64,000 bases of DNA, taken from Clostridia bacterium. Lineage in GTDB: Bacteria > Bacillota > TC1 > UBA5767. Shown piece by piece: positions 16,558-24,686 of this stretch; the first letter of the stretch is position 1; each line of letters begins with the position of its first letter. Where the stretch lies: NCBI GenBank assembly GCA_016887505.1, contig CP069393.1, positions 558,001 to 622,000 of the forward strand. The letters run 5' to 3'. The translations under genes were made by a program, and so were the position numbers. A model generated the notes under the pieces. The model was not told the origin of the DNA and ran no database searches. It saw only the letters and a program-made list of their open reading frames with translations.

Positions 16558-18567
16558 ATGGCAACGGTAATTACTATGCCAAGATATGGCGCAAATATGG
16601 AAGAAGGTACCGTGGCTTCCTGGATGGTAGAAGAAGGCGACACCGTAGAAGAAGGCGACATTATCGGTGAAATCGCTATCGAGAAATTATCAAACGATCT
16701 AGAATCTCCCGTTACAGGAACGGTACTAAAACTTGTAGCCAAAGAAGAAGAAACACTAGCCTGTGGAGAAACAATCGCCATTATTGGTGAAGAAGATGAA
16801 GATATTTCAAGCCTACTAGGCAACAATGCGGACGAGGCAAGTACGGCCACTAGTTCAGGAAACTATGTGGTAGTAGAAATGCCCCGTTATGGTGCTAACA
16901 TGGAAGAAGGCACCGTAGCAGAATGGTTTGTAGAAGTTGGAGATGAAGTTGAAGAGGGAGAAGCAATTGGTGAGATTGCCATTGAAAAACTCTCTAATGA
17001 GTTATTGGCACCGATTGGTGGTACGGTACTTAAACTGATTGCAGCAACGGAAGAAACCTTGGTATGTGGAGCACCAATCGCTATAATTGGTGAAGCCGGA
17101 GTAGATGTATCGGATTTTGATGCAAATAAAAGTGAAGCTCCCACAGCTAGTGGAAACGGTGGAACAGACGGAACAATCATAGAAATGCCGCGTTATGGAG
17201 CCAATATGGAAGAAGGCACCATAGCTGAATGGTTTGTGGATGAAGGCGACGAAGTAGAAGAAGGCGATGCGATCGGTGAAATTGCCATCGAAAAATTGTC
17301 CAATGAGTTGCTAGCACCAGTCAGCGGTGTCGTAAGAAAAATTTTGGCACAAGCTGAAGAAACCTTAGCCTGTGGTGAACCCATTGCAATCATTGCTGAT
17401 GAAGATGCGGATATTTCAGGTTTATTAGAAGCAAAGGGCTCTCCTGTAGTGAATGAAGCAGTTCCCGCAGAAGAGACAAAACCAGTAGCAAAAGTGGAAA
17501 CAAGAGAACCTGTTGGTGAAGTTCGTATTACACCTAAGGCCTTGGATTTGGCAGAAAAAGAAAACATCGATTACCGGGCAATAGTCGGAACGGGCAGACA
17601 TGGCGATATCACCAGGGAAGATGTAAGAAATTATATTGCATCTGGAGCAGCAAAACCCGCTCCTGCAACTGCAAAGGCATTAAATGAAGATGTGAAGGCT
17701 ACCCCCAAAGCGGCGGTATTAGCAGAAGAATTGGCTATCGATATTCGTAGCATAAAAGGCACTGGAAGACATGGTATGGTGACACGTGAAGATATACGTG
17801 CTGGAATTGCAGCAGGCACCGCAAGTAAATTGAATGCTTGTACAGCAGAAACATCCCTACCAAGCATGAGCTTTGGAAAACCTGAAGCCAGCCGTGTTAA
17901 GATGACAGAAATGCAAAAAGTAATTTCCAAATCCATGATGAGTAGTTTGCAAGAAACAGCACAGACTACCATTTCTATGGATATGGATGTAAATAATATG
18001 GTGAAAGCCTATAAAGCGCACAAAGAGGCCTATAAGGCTAACAATGTGAAACTTAGCTACACAGCTATTTTAATCAAGGCTGTGGCGATGGCTATGATTG
18101 AGCACCAATCTCTGAGAACTAGCATCGTTGGAAATGAGTTCGTGACTACGGATAAAATTAATATTGGTGTAGCCATTGATGTTCCTGGCGGTTTAGTAGT
18201 TCCAAGCATTAAAAACGCAAATGAAAAGAGTGTGAGCGCGATTGCTGTAGAATTGGCTGATTTAGCAAAGAGAGCCAAGGAAAATGCCTTAACGATGGAT
18301 GAAATGAGTGGAAGTACATTCTCTATTACCAACTTGGGTATGTTTGGCATCAAGTACTTCACACCTGTGCTGAATCCACCTGAAAGCGGAATACTGGGTG
18401 TTGGAACACTAGTAGAACAGCCAGTTGTAAAAGATGGTGGTATATTCATGAGCCACGTTATGAACTTTAGTTTGACACACGATCATAGGATTGTGAATGG
18501 CGCACCAGCTGCTCGCTTCCTGAATGCGATAAAAGAGATTCTGGCAAGGTCGGAAGAATTACTTTAA
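16558..18567 (+). CDS. Dihydrolipoyl acyltransferase (E2) with three lipoyl domains
   Basis: A 669-residue E2. Three lipoyl domains begin near residues 3, 104 and 206, with lipoylated Lys at 43, 144 and 246, each inside EIAIEKLSN. Two peripheral-subunit-binding domains follow (about 322-360 and 382-420, each with GTGRHG and ITRED/VTRED-like ends), then the catalytic domain from about 445. The active site reads DHRIVNG (642-648): His643 is kept, but the Asp usual in HxxxDG is Asn647. Two binding domains in one E2 is uncommon; one might bind E1 and the other E3. ATG 16558 follows AAGGAGG. A terminator ends the gene. Confidence 0.92.
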   Translation: MATVITMPRYGANMEEGTVASWMVEEGDTVEEGDIIGEIAIEKLSNDLESPVTGTVLKLVAKEEETLACGETIAIIGEEDEDISSLLGNNADEASTATSSGNYVVVEMPRYGANMEEGTVAEWFVEVGDEVEEGEAIGEIAIEKLSNELLAPIGGTVLKLIAATEETLVCGAPIAIIGEAGVDVSDFDANKSEAPTASGNGGTDGTIIEMPRYGANMEEGTIAEWFVDEGDEVEEGDAIGEIAIEKLSNELLAPVSGVVRKILAQAEETLACGEPIAIIADEDADISGLLEAKGSPVVNEAVPAEETKPVAKVETREPVGEVRITPKALDLAEKENIDYRAIVGTGRHGDITREDVRNYIASGAAKPAPATAKALNEDVKATPKAAVLAEELAIDIRSIKGTGRHGMVTREDIRAGIAAGTASKLNACTAETSLPSMSFGKPEASRVKMTEMQKVISKSMMSSLQETAQTTISMDMDVNNMVKAYKAHKEAYKANNVKLSYTAILIKAVAMAMIEHQSLRTSIVGNEFVTTDKINIGVAIDVPGGLVVPSIKNANEKSVSAIAVELADLAKRAKENALTMDEMSGSTFSITNLGMFGIKYFTPVLNPPESGILGVGTLVEQPVVKDGGIFMSHVMNFSLTHDHRIVNGAPAARFLNAIKEILARSEELL

Positions 18568-18572
18568 TATTA

Positions 18573-18595
18573 GGGATGCTTAGGCATCCCTTTTT
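18573..18595 (+). terminator. Terminator between E2 and second Mch gene
   Basis: GGGATGC-TTAG-GCATCCC followed by five T. It should make expression of the following gene lower than that of E2 unless read through. Confidence 0.82.
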
Positions 18596-18612
18596 AAAAA
18601 TGAGGTGAAAAA

Positions 18613-19581
18613 ATGATTAGTGTTAACGAGAATGCCATGCCAATGGTTAAAGACTTAATTAAAAGAGCAGCATCCCTAGGATGTGAATACAAAAAATTGA
18701 AAAATGGTGCTCATGTTGTGGACATGGGAATCAATGTACCTGGTGGATGGGAAGCAGCACGTATCTTTACAGAAATCAATATGGCTTGTCTAGGAACATG
18801 TAATTATCATGACTACCAACTTAGTGAGACATACAGTGTGCCGGCTGTTGAAGTCTATTGCGACAATCCATTATTGGGATGTTTGGCTTCGCAAATCGCA
18901 GGTTATCCTTTAGGTTCGGGAGATTTTGCTGCAATTGGTTCAGGACCAGCCAGAGCACAGGCAGCACTGAAAGAGGATCATTGTTTTGAGTATACAGATT
19001 ACCGTGACCATCATCATGAGGTTGTAATCGGTGTTCAAGCAAATGAATTACCAGATGAAGCCATGGCTGAAAAGGTTGCTGCAGATTGTAAGGTAAAACC
19101 AGAAAATGTTTATCTTTTGGCGCACAATACTACCTGTATTGTAGCTAGTGTGCAAGTATCAGCACGAATTATGGAACAGACAATTAACAAGATGATTGCC
19201 AAAGGTTTTGATTTGAATACGATACAGTTTTCTAGAGGATTATGTGTCGTTGCACCAGTTGTCTTTGATGATGATGATGCGATGGGAAAAATCAATGACT
19301 GCTTGTTATATGGTGGAAAATCTGAGTTTTGGGTACGTTGGGAAGATGAAAAAATTGAGAAAATTCTTCCACAATTGGTTACCGAACACAGCAAAGATTA
19401 TGGTACGTTGTTTAAAAAACTATTCTTAGCGGCTGAACGTGATTTTTATAAAATGGATTTAGATATTCATTCTCCTGCAGAAGTTACTATCTACAACATG
19501 AATACAGGGAATGTTTTCCACGCAGGAAAAATACGCAAAGATTTGATGATAAAGAGTCTATTCAATAATTGTAATCAATAA
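18613..19581 (+). CDS. Methenyl-tetrahydromethanopterin cyclohydrolase (Mch) homologue, copy 2
   Basis: A 322-residue paralogue of the gene at 13.5 kb, alignable along its length: CLASQIAGYPLGSGDF, GSGPARA (109-115), TDYRDHHHEVV, VYLLAHNTTCIVASVQVSAR and MGKINDCLLYGGKSEFWV. Differences cluster in loops: Mch1 has LAPSACLVGS where Mch2 has LAHNTTCIVAS, and Mch1 has CWGSGPIAPV where Mch2 has SRGLCVVAPV. These loops lie in conserved Mch segments, so the two copies may have different substrates or form a hetero-oligomer. It follows E2 after a terminator and has a GAGGTG site. The catalysed reaction is unknown. Confidence 0.85.
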   Translation: MISVNENAMPMVKDLIKRAASLGCEYKKLKNGAHVVDMGINVPGGWEAARIFTEINMACLGTCNYHDYQLSETYSVPAVEVYCDNPLLGCLASQIAGYPLGSGDFAAIGSGPARAQAALKEDHCFEYTDYRDHHHEVVIGVQANELPDEAMAEKVAADCKVKPENVYLLAHNTTCIVASVQVSARIMEQTINKMIAKGFDLNTIQFSRGLCVVAPVVFDDDDAMGKINDCLLYGGKSEFWVRWEDEKIEKILPQLVTEHSKDYGTLFKKLFLAAERDFYKMDLDIHSPAEVTIYNMNTGNVFHAGKIRKDLMIKSLFNNCNQ

Positions 19582-19584
19582 AAG

Positions 19585-19622
19585 AAATTGGCAGATGGAT
19601 TAAATCTAGCTGCCAATTTTTA
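19585..19622 (+). terminator. Terminator after second Mch gene
   Basis: AAATTGGCAG (19585-19594) pairs with CTGCCAATTT (19610-19619), ending in T. It closes the operon-like block. Confidence 0.75.
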
Positions 19623-19756
19623 TTGATAATTGCGGATTCTAATGTTGATATAGTCATTTTTCTAAACCATATTGAATTGCAGCCTGGTGCAGCTAAGAAC
19701 GAAATCCACTTAATTGACTCCTGAATTAAGACGAATTCAATTTTTTGTCGATTAAA

Positions 19757-19785
19757 TTGGTTATTTTTCATGTATTTATGATAAT
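19757..19785 (+). promoter_or_regulatory. Promoter of the GGDEF/HD-GYP gene
   Basis: TTGGTT at 19757-19762 and GATAAT at 19780-19785 with 17-base spacing. A short inverted repeat CTTAATT/AATTAAG (19709-19730) lies upstream. Nothing else is seen in the 250-base gap. Confidence 0.5.
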
Positions 19786-19837
19786 ATATAAATCGTGAAA
19801 ATAATTGACGCACTATCTAAGAGATTGGGGTATATCT

Positions 19838-21817
19838 ATGAGTGATTTTTTTGTTGGTATTTTCTATAATGCCAGCTTACTTATAACATTAAGCTTTTTC
19901 TTTGCAAATATAACACTAAAAAAGGATGAACCTTATCGAATAGTCAAAATGATAGGTGCAGGATTATTTATTGGTATCGTCGGCATTTCGCTTATGCTCA
20001 ATCCAATGTTCCTTTTACCTGGTGTATTTTTTGACACTAGGACAATTCTCTTGACTGTGACTGGATTCTTCTTTGGTTTAGTACCCACACTAGTGGCAAG
20101 CATCATAACCGTTATCTTCAGATTGACGCTAGGTGGAGTAGGAGCCTATATCGGTTCACTGACCATTATTTTGGCCTCAGTCTGTGGCCTTATATTTAGA
20201 AAAATTCGCTATCAAAAAATCATGACTAAAAAATGCTCAATTTTAGATTTTTATCTTCTAGGGCTAATTGTTCATGTATTGATGGTTAGTTCCTTATTAC
20301 TTTTGCCGGTGCATGGTTTTAATATTGCCAAGAAGGTTGCTTTTCCAGTCATTCTTTTGTACCCGTTGGTATTAACGCTGATTTCTCAAGTAATTAAAAA
20401 ACTGCAGGAAAATGCGCGAATCAAAATGGAATTGAAAGATAGTGAGGAAACTTGCAAACTCTACCTTAGTGCTTCACCATATGGAATTTTTGTGATTGAC
20501 TTTAATGAGAGTATTACGGAAATCAATCCTAAGATCACAGAGTTATTTAAGGCTGAGAGAAACGATATGTTGGGCAGAAGAATTACGGATTTATTTGATG
20601 ATAAGCAAGGCAATCTGATTCATGAACATTTTTTAAAAACAAGATTTGAGGATGATGAAACGGATTTAACGATTGAGTATATTGAACCGGACAGTTCGAA
20701 ACGAATTTTCAGATTAAAAACGGTCTTAATCAAAGAACAGAAGATTTTAGGGTATCTTGATGATATAACATCGGAAGAATTGCTACGCAAAAAAATTGAG
20801 TTCTTAAACTATCATGATAGTCTAACCGGAGTCTATAATCGAAGATTTTTTGAAGAAGAATGTAAGAGATTAAATGTAGCGAGAAAAATGCCTTTGGGTA
20901 TTGTAATTGGGGATGTAAATGGACTGAAGATTACCAATGATGGCTTTGGCCACCTTTCTGGCGATGAGCTCATAAAGAAAGCTTCGGAGGCTATGCAGAA
21001 ATCTCTTCGAAAAGAAGATATTATGGCTAGATGGGGTGGAGATGAATTCATTATTTTGCTACCAAATACCGGTTACAAGGACACACTGAATATCATTGAC
21101 CGAATCCAAAATAATATGTCTGAAGTGGTAACGGAAACAGGAATTTTATCGATTTCTTTTGGGCTGGCTGTGAAAAAAAGTCAAGACGAGGATTTTGAGG
21201 ATATTTTCCGCAAAGCAGAAGATGCCATGTATCGCCAGAAAATGCACGACAGTCCAAGTGCTAAGAATATTACGCTGCGGACTATTATCAATTCATTGTA
21301 CAATGCGTGTCCAAGAGAAGAAGAACATTCGAAAGGCGTGGCAAATTATGCCAAACGTTTAAGTATGGCACTCGGTCATGATGCTCGATTCCAAAAAGAC
21401 GCAGAAGTTGCTGGACGACTTCACGACATAGGAAAAATTGCAGTAGGACAAGATATTCTGGATAAAACAAAAGAATTGACGAAAGAAGATTGGCATGAAT
21501 TGCGCAAACATCCAGAAGTCGGCTACCGAATTCTGCAGAATGTTTCGACCTTGGGTGATGTAGCCAATGTAATATTATCTCATCATGAGTGGTATGATGG
21601 ATCAGGTTACCCACAGGGACTGTATGGTGAGAAAATCCCAGAGATGTCTCGAATTATATCTGTCTGTGATGCCTATGAGGCTATGATAACCGATAAGCCA
21701 TATAGATCAGCCCTAACAAAAGAAGTAGCAAAAGAAGAGCTTAAAAAGCAGATGGGAACACAGTTTGATCCTACAATTACGAGAGTGTTTTTGGATGAAG
21801 TACTAAAAGATGAATAG
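19838..21817 (+). CDS. Membrane sensor with PAS, GGDEF and HD-GYP domains
   Basis: A 659-residue signalling protein that can both make and break cyclic di-GMP. The N-terminal ~195 residues form 5-6 membrane helices of the LytS-like 5TM type (GFFFGLVPTLVASIITVIFRL). They are followed by a PAS-like region (CKLYLSASPYGIFVIDFNESI), a GGDEF domain with DSLTGVYNRRFF and an intact RWGGDEF active site, and an HD-GYP domain with HDIGK, HHEWYDGSGYP and SVCDAYEAM. Both catalytic motifs look complete. ATG 19838 is preferred over a TTG at 19805 because GGGG sits eight bases ahead. The signal sensed is unknown. Confidence 0.92.
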   Translation: MSDFFVGIFYNASLLITLSFFFANITLKKDEPYRIVKMIGAGLFIGIVGISLMLNPMFLLPGVFFDTRTILLTVTGFFFGLVPTLVASIITVIFRLTLGGVGAYIGSLTIILASVCGLIFRKIRYQKIMTKKCSILDFYLLGLIVHVLMVSSLLLLPVHGFNIAKKVAFPVILLYPLVLTLISQVIKKLQENARIKMELKDSEETCKLYLSASPYGIFVIDFNESITEINPKITELFKAERNDMLGRRITDLFDDKQGNLIHEHFLKTRFEDDETDLTIEYIEPDSSKRIFRLKTVLIKEQKILGYLDDITSEELLRKKIEFLNYHDSLTGVYNRRFFEEECKRLNVARKMPLGIVIGDVNGLKITNDGFGHLSGDELIKKASEAMQKSLRKEDIMARWGGDEFIILLPNTGYKDTLNIIDRIQNNMSEVVTETGILSISFGLAVKKSQDEDFEDIFRKAEDAMYRQKMHDSPSAKNITLRTIINSLYNACPREEEHSKGVANYAKRLSMALGHDARFQKDAEVAGRLHDIGKIAVGQDILDKTKELTKEDWHELRKHPEVGYRILQNVSTLGDVANVILSHHEWYDGSGYPQGLYGEKIPEMSRIISVCDAYEAMITDKPYRSALTKEVAKEELKKQMGTQFDPTITRVFLDEVLKDE

Positions 21818-21818
21818 A

Positions 21819-21849
21819 AAAAAGAGCCTCAGGTGAGGCTCTTTTTTTT
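21819..21849 (+). terminator. Terminator after GGDEF/HD-GYP gene
   Basis: AAAGAGCCTC-AGGT-GAGGCTCTTT with a long T tract. Confidence 0.9.
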
Positions 21850-21863
21850 ACCTAGTAACCATG

Positions 21864-21892
21864 TTACAATAAACATATCAAATTAGTATAAA
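21864..21892 (+). promoter_or_regulatory. Promoter of the psuK-psuG pair
   Basis: TTACAA at 21864-21869 and TATAAA at 21887-21892 with 17-base spacing. The predicted transcription start near 21899 lies beyond the ATG at 21896, which supports ATG 21914 as the true start. Confidence 0.6.
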
Positions 21893-21913
21893 TATATGTT
21901 TAGAAAGGGCAAA

Positions 21914-23008
21914 ATGACACCTAGAGAAAAACAAATACTGGAAATGATTCGAGAAAACCCTGTGGTATCTCAAAATGAACTTGCTAGAAGATTGGATATT
22001 ACGAGAGCCTCTGTCGGTGTTCATATCAGTAATTTGACCAAAAAAGGATACTTGCTTGGAAAGGGGTATATCGTAAGCGAAAGTCATCCGATTACAGTAA
22101 TTGGAGGTGCGAATATGGATATCCATGCCATGCCAAAAAGTAGTATGGTTATGCACGATTCTAATCCAGGCAATATCTCGATGGCTTTGGGTGGGGTAGC
22201 AAGGAATATAAGTGAAAATTTGGCACTCTTGGGTATGGATGTACGTTTAGTTAGTGCAGTTGGAGAGGATGCGTTTGGTGAGCGAATCATACGCAATGCG
22301 TTAGTGCGTAATATCAATATAAAGGATATTATTCAAAGCAAGACAGGAAGTACGTCCATATATAGTTATGTAAATGATTTGGATGGAGATTTATTAGTGG
22401 CAGTTTCGGATATGGAGATTCTGAACAACTTGGATGTTAATTTTTTCAAAAACAGGTTGCCCAAAATTGATAATTCTAAGATCACAGTCATAGAAGCCAA
22501 CCTTCCACAAGACAGTATTTCCTATCTTTGTAAAAATTTAAGAAAAACAAAAATTGTAGCAGATACTGTTTCAACAACCAAGGCGAGGAAACTAATACCG
22601 GTGCTTGCAAATATATATTTACTCAAACCAAACCTACTAGAAGCAGAAGTAATATTGGGCCATCAAATAAAAACCAAAACAGAAATCATTGAAGCTGGAG
22701 ATGAATTCTTAGAAAGAGGAGTCGAAAAAATTATCATTACCTTAGGGAAAGACGGTATCTATTATGCTGATGAAGTTCATAGCTATTTTTTGAAACCGAG
22801 GGTAGATAAGGTTGTCAATACGAATGGGTCTGGAGATGCGTTTCTAGCGTCATTGGTATTTGCCCTCCATGAGGGCTACGATACCAAAAGAATGTTAGAC
22901 TTTGCTCTTTCAGGTGCAGCCTTAACAAGTATGAGTGAAGAAACAATAAATCCAGAAATAAGCTTAGAACGTGTAGAGGAAATGGAGAGGAGAACTCAAG
23001 TTGTCTAA
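21914..23008 (+). CDS. psuK: Pseudouridine kinase (PfkB family) with N-terminal winged helix
   Basis: Phosphorylates pseudouridine to pseudouridine 5'-phosphate for breakdown by the next enzyme. The 364-residue protein starts with a winged helix (MTPREKQILEMIRENP, then SQNELARRLDITRASVGVHI), as in many PsuK/YeiC proteins. The PfkB ribokinase fold follows: ITVIGGANMDIHA, GGVARNISENLALLG, and the C-terminal signature TNGSGDAFLASLVFAL with the catalytic Asp. ATG 21914 is preferred, with AAAGGG ahead of it; ATG 21896 lacks a site and would overlap the promoter. The stop overlaps psuG by 8 bases. Confidence 0.9.
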   Translation: MTPREKQILEMIRENPVVSQNELARRLDITRASVGVHISNLTKKGYLLGKGYIVSESHPITVIGGANMDIHAMPKSSMVMHDSNPGNISMALGGVARNISENLALLGMDVRLVSAVGEDAFGERIIRNALVRNINIKDIIQSKTGSTSIYSYVNDLDGDLLVAVSDMEILNNLDVNFFKNRLPKIDNSKITVIEANLPQDSISYLCKNLRKTKIVADTVSTTKARKLIPVLANIYLLKPNLLEAEVILGHQIKTKTEIIEAGDEFLERGVEKIIITLGKDGIYYADEVHSYFLKPRVDKVVNTNGSGDAFLASLVFALHEGYDTKRMLDFALSGAALTSMSEETINPEISLERVEEMERRTQVV

Positions 23009-23924
23009 TTATCTAAAAGTATCAAATGAGGTTAAAGAAGCTTTGCTTAGCAATAAACCAGTAGTGGCTCTAGAATCGACCATCATATCTCATGGTATGC
23101 CCTATCCTCAGAATGTTGAAACAGCATTACGCGTCGAGGAAATTATCCGAAAGGAAGGCGCCACTCCGGCAACAATAGGAATTATCAAGGGTAAACTGAC
23201 AGCTGGACTATCTGAAAATGAAATTGAGTATTTGGGTAAAAATGCTAACCAAGTAGTTAAAGTCAGCAGAAGGGATCTTCCAGTGGTTGTATCCAGAAAG
23301 CAAGACGGTGCGACTACTGTCGCTACAACCATGATTATTGCCAAGATGGCAGGCATTCAATTTTTTGCTACAGGAGGAGTCGGTGGCGTGCACCGGGGTG
23401 CAAATATAAGTTTTGACATATCTGCTGACTTGATGGAACTAGCAGAGACTGAGGTTGTAGTAATCAGTGCTGGGATTAAGTCAATACTAGATATCCGGGC
23501 AACGCTCGAGGTCTTGGAAACGCAGGGCGTTACAGTTGTTAGCTATCAATGCGATCATTTACCGGCGTTCTATCTTCGTGATAGCGGATTTGCAGTAGAT
23601 GCTAGAGTAGATACACCTGAGGAGTTAGCCCAAATGGTGCATGCAAAATGGAATATGGGACTAAAAGGTGGCATGCTGATTGGCAATCCAGTACCCAAAG
23701 AATATGAAGAACAGAAGGGTAGGGTAGAAGGTGCTATTAATATGGCACTTGAAGAATTGAAAAGCAGTGACATCAAGGGTAAGGACGCGACACCCTTTCT
23801 TCTTAAACGAGTTAAAGACCTTACCAACGGAGAGAGCTTAAATACCAACATACAATTGGTTTATAACAATGCAAGATTAGCGGCGCAAGTTGCAAAAATA
23901 TATTGCTCCAGTCAAGAAGATTAA
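23001..23924 (+). CDS. psuG: Pseudouridine-5'-phosphate glycosidase
   Basis: Splits pseudouridine 5'-phosphate into uracil and ribose 5-phosphate. The 307-residue protein carries the IndA/PsuG motifs VVALESTIISHGMPYPQN, PATIGI, DGATTVATTM and ATGGVGGVHRG, with the active-site Lys region in VVKVSRRDLP. The start is TTG at 23001 with GAGAGGAG ahead, overlapping the end of psuK, so the two proteins are made together. The pair allows use of pseudouridine released from RNA as a carbon and uracil source. A nucleoside transporter is expected and the ECF system 186 bases downstream is a candidate. Confidence 0.94.
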   Translation: MSNYLKVSNEVKEALLSNKPVVALESTIISHGMPYPQNVETALRVEEIIRKEGATPATIGIIKGKLTAGLSENEIEYLGKNANQVVKVSRRDLPVVVSRKQDGATTVATTMIIAKMAGIQFFATGGVGGVHRGANISFDISADLMELAETEVVVISAGIKSILDIRATLEVLETQGVTVVSYQCDHLPAFYLRDSGFAVDARVDTPEELAQMVHAKWNMGLKGGMLIGNPVPKEYEEQKGRVEGAINMALEELKSSDIKGKDATPFLLKRVKDLTNGESLNTNIQLVYNNARLAAQVAKIYCSSQED

Positions 23925-23992
23925 GATGTTTTACCATTGTTAGCAGATCTATTTTGCAAATTTGGAAGGATAATCCTCTAAAATCTTGAAAT

Positions 23993-24082
23993 TTATCTGT
24001 GATATCTAAAAGAATGCAGTATGGATTGGTTTATCCGTTATGACGGTTTCATCTTTTAGGACGAAAAAGGAATAACAGATAA
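23993..24082 (+). promoter_or_regulatory. Structured leader RNA before the ECF transporter genes
   Basis: An outer helix TTATCTGT (23993-24000) with ACAGATAA (24075-24082) encloses a second helix CTAAAAGA (24006-24013) with TCTTTTAG (24052-24059). Inside, ATGGAT/ATCCGT (24021-24038) and CCGT/ACGG (24035-24045) are mutually exclusive hairpins. Nested helices plus alternatives suggest a riboswitch-like element. It does not match purine, TPP, FMN, preQ1, SAM or c-di-GMP consensus sequences as I recall them. No terminator or obvious ribosome-site mask follows. Confidence 0.45.
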
Positions 24083-24109
24083 TCAAAATAGTTTGTTCAA
24101 GGAGGAGCT

Positions 24110-24667
24110 ATGAAAGATATGTTTAAAGTTTCAACCAAAACCATTGTTGCTACGGGTTTGGGAGCTGCCATTTTTATGCTTTTATTTATGTATGTTAAAG
24201 TGCCTTCTCCCGTGCCTGAGACTAGTTTTCAGACAGCTTATGGTCTAGGGGCTTTTTTTGCTACCTTATTTGGACCCATTGCGGGTGCCTTGATTGCTTT
24301 TATTGGACATGCTCTTAGTGATGCTGTTCAGTATGGATCACCGTGGTGGAGTTGGGTTATCGCATCTGGTGTTGCTGGCTTTATCTTTGGTTTTGCATTT
24401 AAGAAAACTTCTGTCGAAGAAGGTATATTTGGAACGAAGGACATCATAAGATTTAATGCAATTCAAATTATTGGCAACTTAATTGCTTGGGTTATCGTTG
24501 CCCCTGTGCTGGATATCTTGATTTATGCAGAACCTGTGAATCTTGTGTTTACGCAAGGCATCATTGCCGCAGTCATGAACTCGATTAGTGCAGGAGTTAT
24601 AGGAACGTTGTTACTGATTGCTTATGCACAAACTAGAACAAAAGAAGGTAGCTTGACCAAGGAATAG
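24110..24667 (+). CDS. ECF transporter S component (UPF0397-like)
   Basis: A 185-residue membrane protein with about five helices, the substrate-binding subunit of an energy-coupling-factor importer. TKTIVATGLGAAIF at the N-terminus carries the alanine-rich pattern used by S components to contact EcfT. The segments FGPIAGALIAFIGHALSD and YGSPWWSW are typical of the UPF0397 group, whose substrates are not firmly assigned. ATG 24110 follows AAGGAGGAG. The neighbouring psuK-psuG and SAM-hydrolase genes hint at a nucleoside-type substrate; that is inference. Confidence 0.82.
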   Translation: MKDMFKVSTKTIVATGLGAAIFMLLFMYVKVPSPVPETSFQTAYGLGAFFATLFGPIAGALIAFIGHALSDAVQYGSPWWSWVIASGVAGFIFGFAFKKTSVEEGIFGTKDIIRFNAIQIIGNLIAWVIVAPVLDILIYAEPVNLVFTQGIIAAVMNSISAGVIGTLLLIAYAQTRTKEGSLTKE

Positions 24668-24686
24668 GAAAAGGCAGGAGTATTTT

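Noticed and set aside
16570-17410. DNA tandem repeat
   Set aside because: The threefold similarity is due to the three lipoyl domains of E2.
14464-18567. Firm assignment as acetoin dehydrogenase (acoABC)
   Set aside because: E1 and E2 motifs fit the family, but no acoR, acuABC or lipoate-ligase gene accompanies them, and the Mch-like and SDR neighbours are foreign to known aco operons. The substrate is left open.
12034-19581. A complete tetrahydromethanopterin-dependent C1 pathway
   Set aside because: Only Mch-type proteins are present. Formaldehyde-activating enzyme, methylene-H4MPT dehydrogenase and formyltransferase genes are not seen in the window.
23993-24082. Known purine, TPP, FMN, preQ1, SAM or c-di-GMP riboswitch
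   Set aside because: The conserved core bases of these classes are not present as far as can be judged by eye.
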